This document shows, piece by piece, positions 36,154 through 38,103 of a DNA stretch of 38,103 bases (within the stretch, counting starts at the first letter, position 1; each line of letters begins with the position of its first letter). The notes beneath the pieces were generated by a model that worked only from the letters and a program-made list of their open reading frames with translations, was not told where the DNA came from and ran no database searches. The translations under genes and the position numbers were made by a program. Source of the stretch: a virus; the IMG/VR virus record IMGVR_UViG_3300034375_000345, positions 1 through 38,103 of that record; one strand, written 5' to 3'.

Positions 36154-38097
36154 TTACGCTATTGCGTAGAAAATGTAAGTGTCACTAGAGCCGTTTATTA
36201 AGCCATTTTGCGTCAGAGCAAACCCACTATTATCAGGGTCCATATAATCAGTGGTACTGTTTTGGGTTGCTGTTTCATTTAATTCTAAGTAAGGGTCATT
36301 GCCTGATACAATCCCCCTTTCTGTATCAAATACTAACCAGCTTCCTGATCCATTAGTCTTTTTGATAAGAACAAACCTAGCACCTGCACTAAACCCACAA
36401 TCTATTGTTTGCGTGGAGCCGTTGCCTGTATAGCTCCCCACCTTAGACACACCATCTAGGCTTGCGAAGAGGTAGGCGATGTAAGTAGAGCCAGAGGCAT
36501 TTACATTACTACTTGTTCCAAGGGGAAATGTAGTGCTTGTTGGATTTTGGCTGTTCCAATACTCAGAGGCGTAAGTGCCAGAGTTAGATTGTAATACTAA
36601 ACCTCTATTACCAATCGAAAGGTCTTTATGGTAAACAGGCCATTCTCCAGTGGAGTTTCTCCGCTTTACCCACATCATCTCAGGTGCAACGCCAAGGTTA
36701 TGAGCTACGGTTCTTGCACTTCCCGTACCCGTGTATGCAACGACATCAAAAGCGCCCTTGGCCCTTTTCCAATGCCATGACATCCAATCTGTCGTTGAGC
36801 CAGAGGACGCATAGAAGCCGTTTTGAAAGTCAAACCGAGCAGAGCTGTTTGGTTGTTCTGCACCAGTGCTATTTGTATTTAAATCATTTGGGCCTGTTAG
36901 TCGGCTTGCAATGCTCCAATTTCCAGTGCCAGTTACTCTTTTGTACAGCGCCATGTCGGGTGGAAACGAGGATTTAAACCACGGTTGAGGTGACGCCGAC
37001 CCAAATTGATTTGCATACACCTCAGTCGCACTCTCAGGCACAGCAGTACCACGGCGAATGGCTATGTAGATGTAGTTGCCACCAGAGGCGTTATGACTAC
37101 CCGAAGCACTATCCATAACAAACCCAGTTGGTGTTATGTGCTGCTGCCAATAAGCGCCGCCCAATTCTTGGTTTTCAGAGTCCGATGAATTAGGTCTTAA
37201 AATAGAACTATATGAGGTAGCAGGGTACGCTGTAAATCCACGCATATTGTCTACAATATACCAAGAACCAGTGCTGTCTGCTCGTTTAGTTAGTAGCCAC
37301 TGAGGCTCAAAACCAATGTCAACCTCATGACCACCAGCACCCGTCCCAGTATAACTACCACACTTGATAATATCAGCATCAGCATCAGGGCCAAACTTAC
37401 CGTCACCATCGTTGTGTGCGAATAGGTAGGCAACATAATTAGTTCCTGCTCTATTAGCTGCGTCTCTTGCTCCTAGCTGAAACTGCGTGGCTGTTGGAGC
37501 AAAATCGTTCCACATTGTATCATTGGAAAATGCCGCAGTATCGTTTAAACTTGCCTTGTAATCTTCTGGAGCAGAGGCATTAGATCCTCTATGATAGACT
37601 TGAAAACCATCTCCTGCATCAAGGCGTTTAACCCAGATGCAGCCTGGAACAGACCCTAAATTATGGTTAACCGTTAATCCTGCAGAACCTGTACCGCTAT
37701 AGGTCACCACATCAAAGAACTTAGGGGCCTTGCGAAATGTCCATGAGGCGTAGTCGGTTGCATTCTGCGTGAAATGAATACTGTTAGGCGCAGTATAACC
37801 AGAAGAACTAAACCCCAGAGACGAATCTTGAAACTGTGCGTTTGTTAAATTAGACCGCAACCCATAGCTATCCCCCCTTTCACTATCTACCAACCAATGA
37901 TCTGAGTAACTACTATTGCCCCCTGCTCTGCGTTTTGTCCAAACCAAACCACCTTCGCCACTAAGGTCAATGCCGTTGGCAATCGTCTGTGCAGACCCCG
38001 TACCAGTATACAAAAACGTGCTGAACACCTCTTCTACGTCAAGGCCAGCACCACCTACACCAGAGGCAGCATTTAATACAATTTTACTAGCAGTCAT
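36154..38097 (-). CDS. Tail fibre protein B (paralogue of fibre A)
   Basis: 647 residues, nearly the same length and block order as fibre A: MTASKIVLNAASGVGGAGLD, EGGLVWTKRRAG, FRKAPKFFDVVTYSGTG, VNHNLGSVPGCIWVKR, KCGSYTGTG, WLLTKR, YIYIAIRRGTAVPESATEVY, KVGSYTGNGSTQTIDCGFSA and a YIFYAIA end. The central part differs most. At DNA level 37017-37062 is identical to 33392-33437. It starts six bases from the right edge; its ribosome site is outside. Likely a receptor-binding fibre under diversification. Confidence 0.82.
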   Translation of the reverse strand: MTASKIVLNAASGVGGAGLDVEEVFSTFLYTGTGSAQTIANGIDLSGEGGLVWTKRRAGGNSSYSDHWLVDSERGDSYGLRSNLTNAQFQDSSLGFSSSGYTAPNSIHFTQNATDYASWTFRKAPKFFDVVTYSGTGSAGLTVNHNLGSVPGCIWVKRLDAGDGFQVYHRGSNASAPEDYKASLNDTAAFSNDTMWNDFAPTATQFQLGARDAANRAGTNYVAYLFAHNDGDGKFGPDADADIIKCGSYTGTGAGGHEVDIGFEPQWLLTKRADSTGSWYIVDNMRGFTAYPATSYSSILRPNSSDSENQELGGAYWQQHITPTGFVMDSASGSHNASGGNYIYIAIRRGTAVPESATEVYANQFGSASPQPWFKSSFPPDMALYKRVTGTGNWSIASRLTGPNDLNTNSTGAEQPNSSARFDFQNGFYASSGSTTDWMSWHWKRAKGAFDVVAYTGTGSARTVAHNLGVAPEMMWVKRRNSTGEWPVYHKDLSIGNRGLVLQSNSGTYASEYWNSQNPTSTTFPLGTSSNVNASGSTYIAYLFASLDGVSKVGSYTGNGSTQTIDCGFSAGARFVLIKKTNGSGSWLVFDTERGIVSGNDPYLELNETATQNSTTDYMDPDNSGFALTQNGLINGSSDTYIFYAIA

Positions 38098-38103
38098 AGT
38101 TTA

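Overview
The window is most of the genome of a marine, tailed, double-stranded DNA phage. It is probably a T7-like podovirus infecting an alphaproteobacterium. The evidence is A+T-rich DNA, very short or overlapping gene junctions, a family A DNA polymerase with a gp4-like primase-helicase, large internal virion proteins, and many small genes of types familiar from pelagiphages, roseophages and cyanophages (basic GGM-motif peptides, TAAELN-type tail repeats, an RMF-like protein, DUF3310). The host is inferred, not seen. Terminase, portal, capsid and tail-tube genes are absent, and genes run off or abut both edges, so the window is not the whole genome.

Layout. Positions 1-3755 (minus strand) hold the lysis genes (GH108 endolysin, holin-like membrane proteins) and small, probably virion-associated genes. 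Positions 3756-4687 are a gene-free divergent control region with a near-consensus minus-strand promoter, an AT-rich leader, short repeats and C-runs. Positions 4688-22697 (plus strand) hold the early and middle genes: small host-takeover-type genes, a Cys-rich gp88-like protein, a DUF932 protein, an integrase, ThyX, primase-helicase, DNA polymerase, a likely SSB, a Cas4-like exonuclease, a second PD-(D/E)XK nuclease, MazG, a class II ribonucleotide reductase, endonuclease VII, DUF3310 and RMF-like proteins. Positions 38097-22690 (minus strand) hold virion genes: two paralogous tail fibres, a tail-assembly chaperone, a repeat fibre with a cupredoxin-like insert, a very large repetitive protein, a transglycosylase and a large ejection-type protein. 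The two convergent blocks overlap at their stop codons near 22.69 kb. If the genome is circularly permuted, both minus-strand blocks would be one late unit starting at the 3.9 kb promoter.

The most striking signal is not a gene. From about 4300 to 5914 the DNA is tiled almost end to end with short perfect hairpins (stems of 6-11 bp, loops mostly 2-6 nt). These run through intergenic DNA and through at least four consecutive small genes, which points to strong selection or an unusual mutational process acting on the nucleic acid itself. Seven copies of a same-orientation palindromic element (core CGGAAATTCCG) punctuate gene junctions between 4.56 and 9.0 kb. They resemble in concept the start-associated sequences of some mycobacteriophages. 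At two starts in this region the Shine-Dalgarno sits in the loop of a hairpin. I know of no described system matching this combination.

Metabolic logic: ThyX, class II RNR and MazG adjust the nucleotide pool. Polymerase, primase-helicase and SSB replicate the genome. Two PD-(D/E)XK nucleases and endonuclease VII process recombination intermediates. The integrase suggests a temperate life or a temperate ancestor, but no repressor is recognisable.
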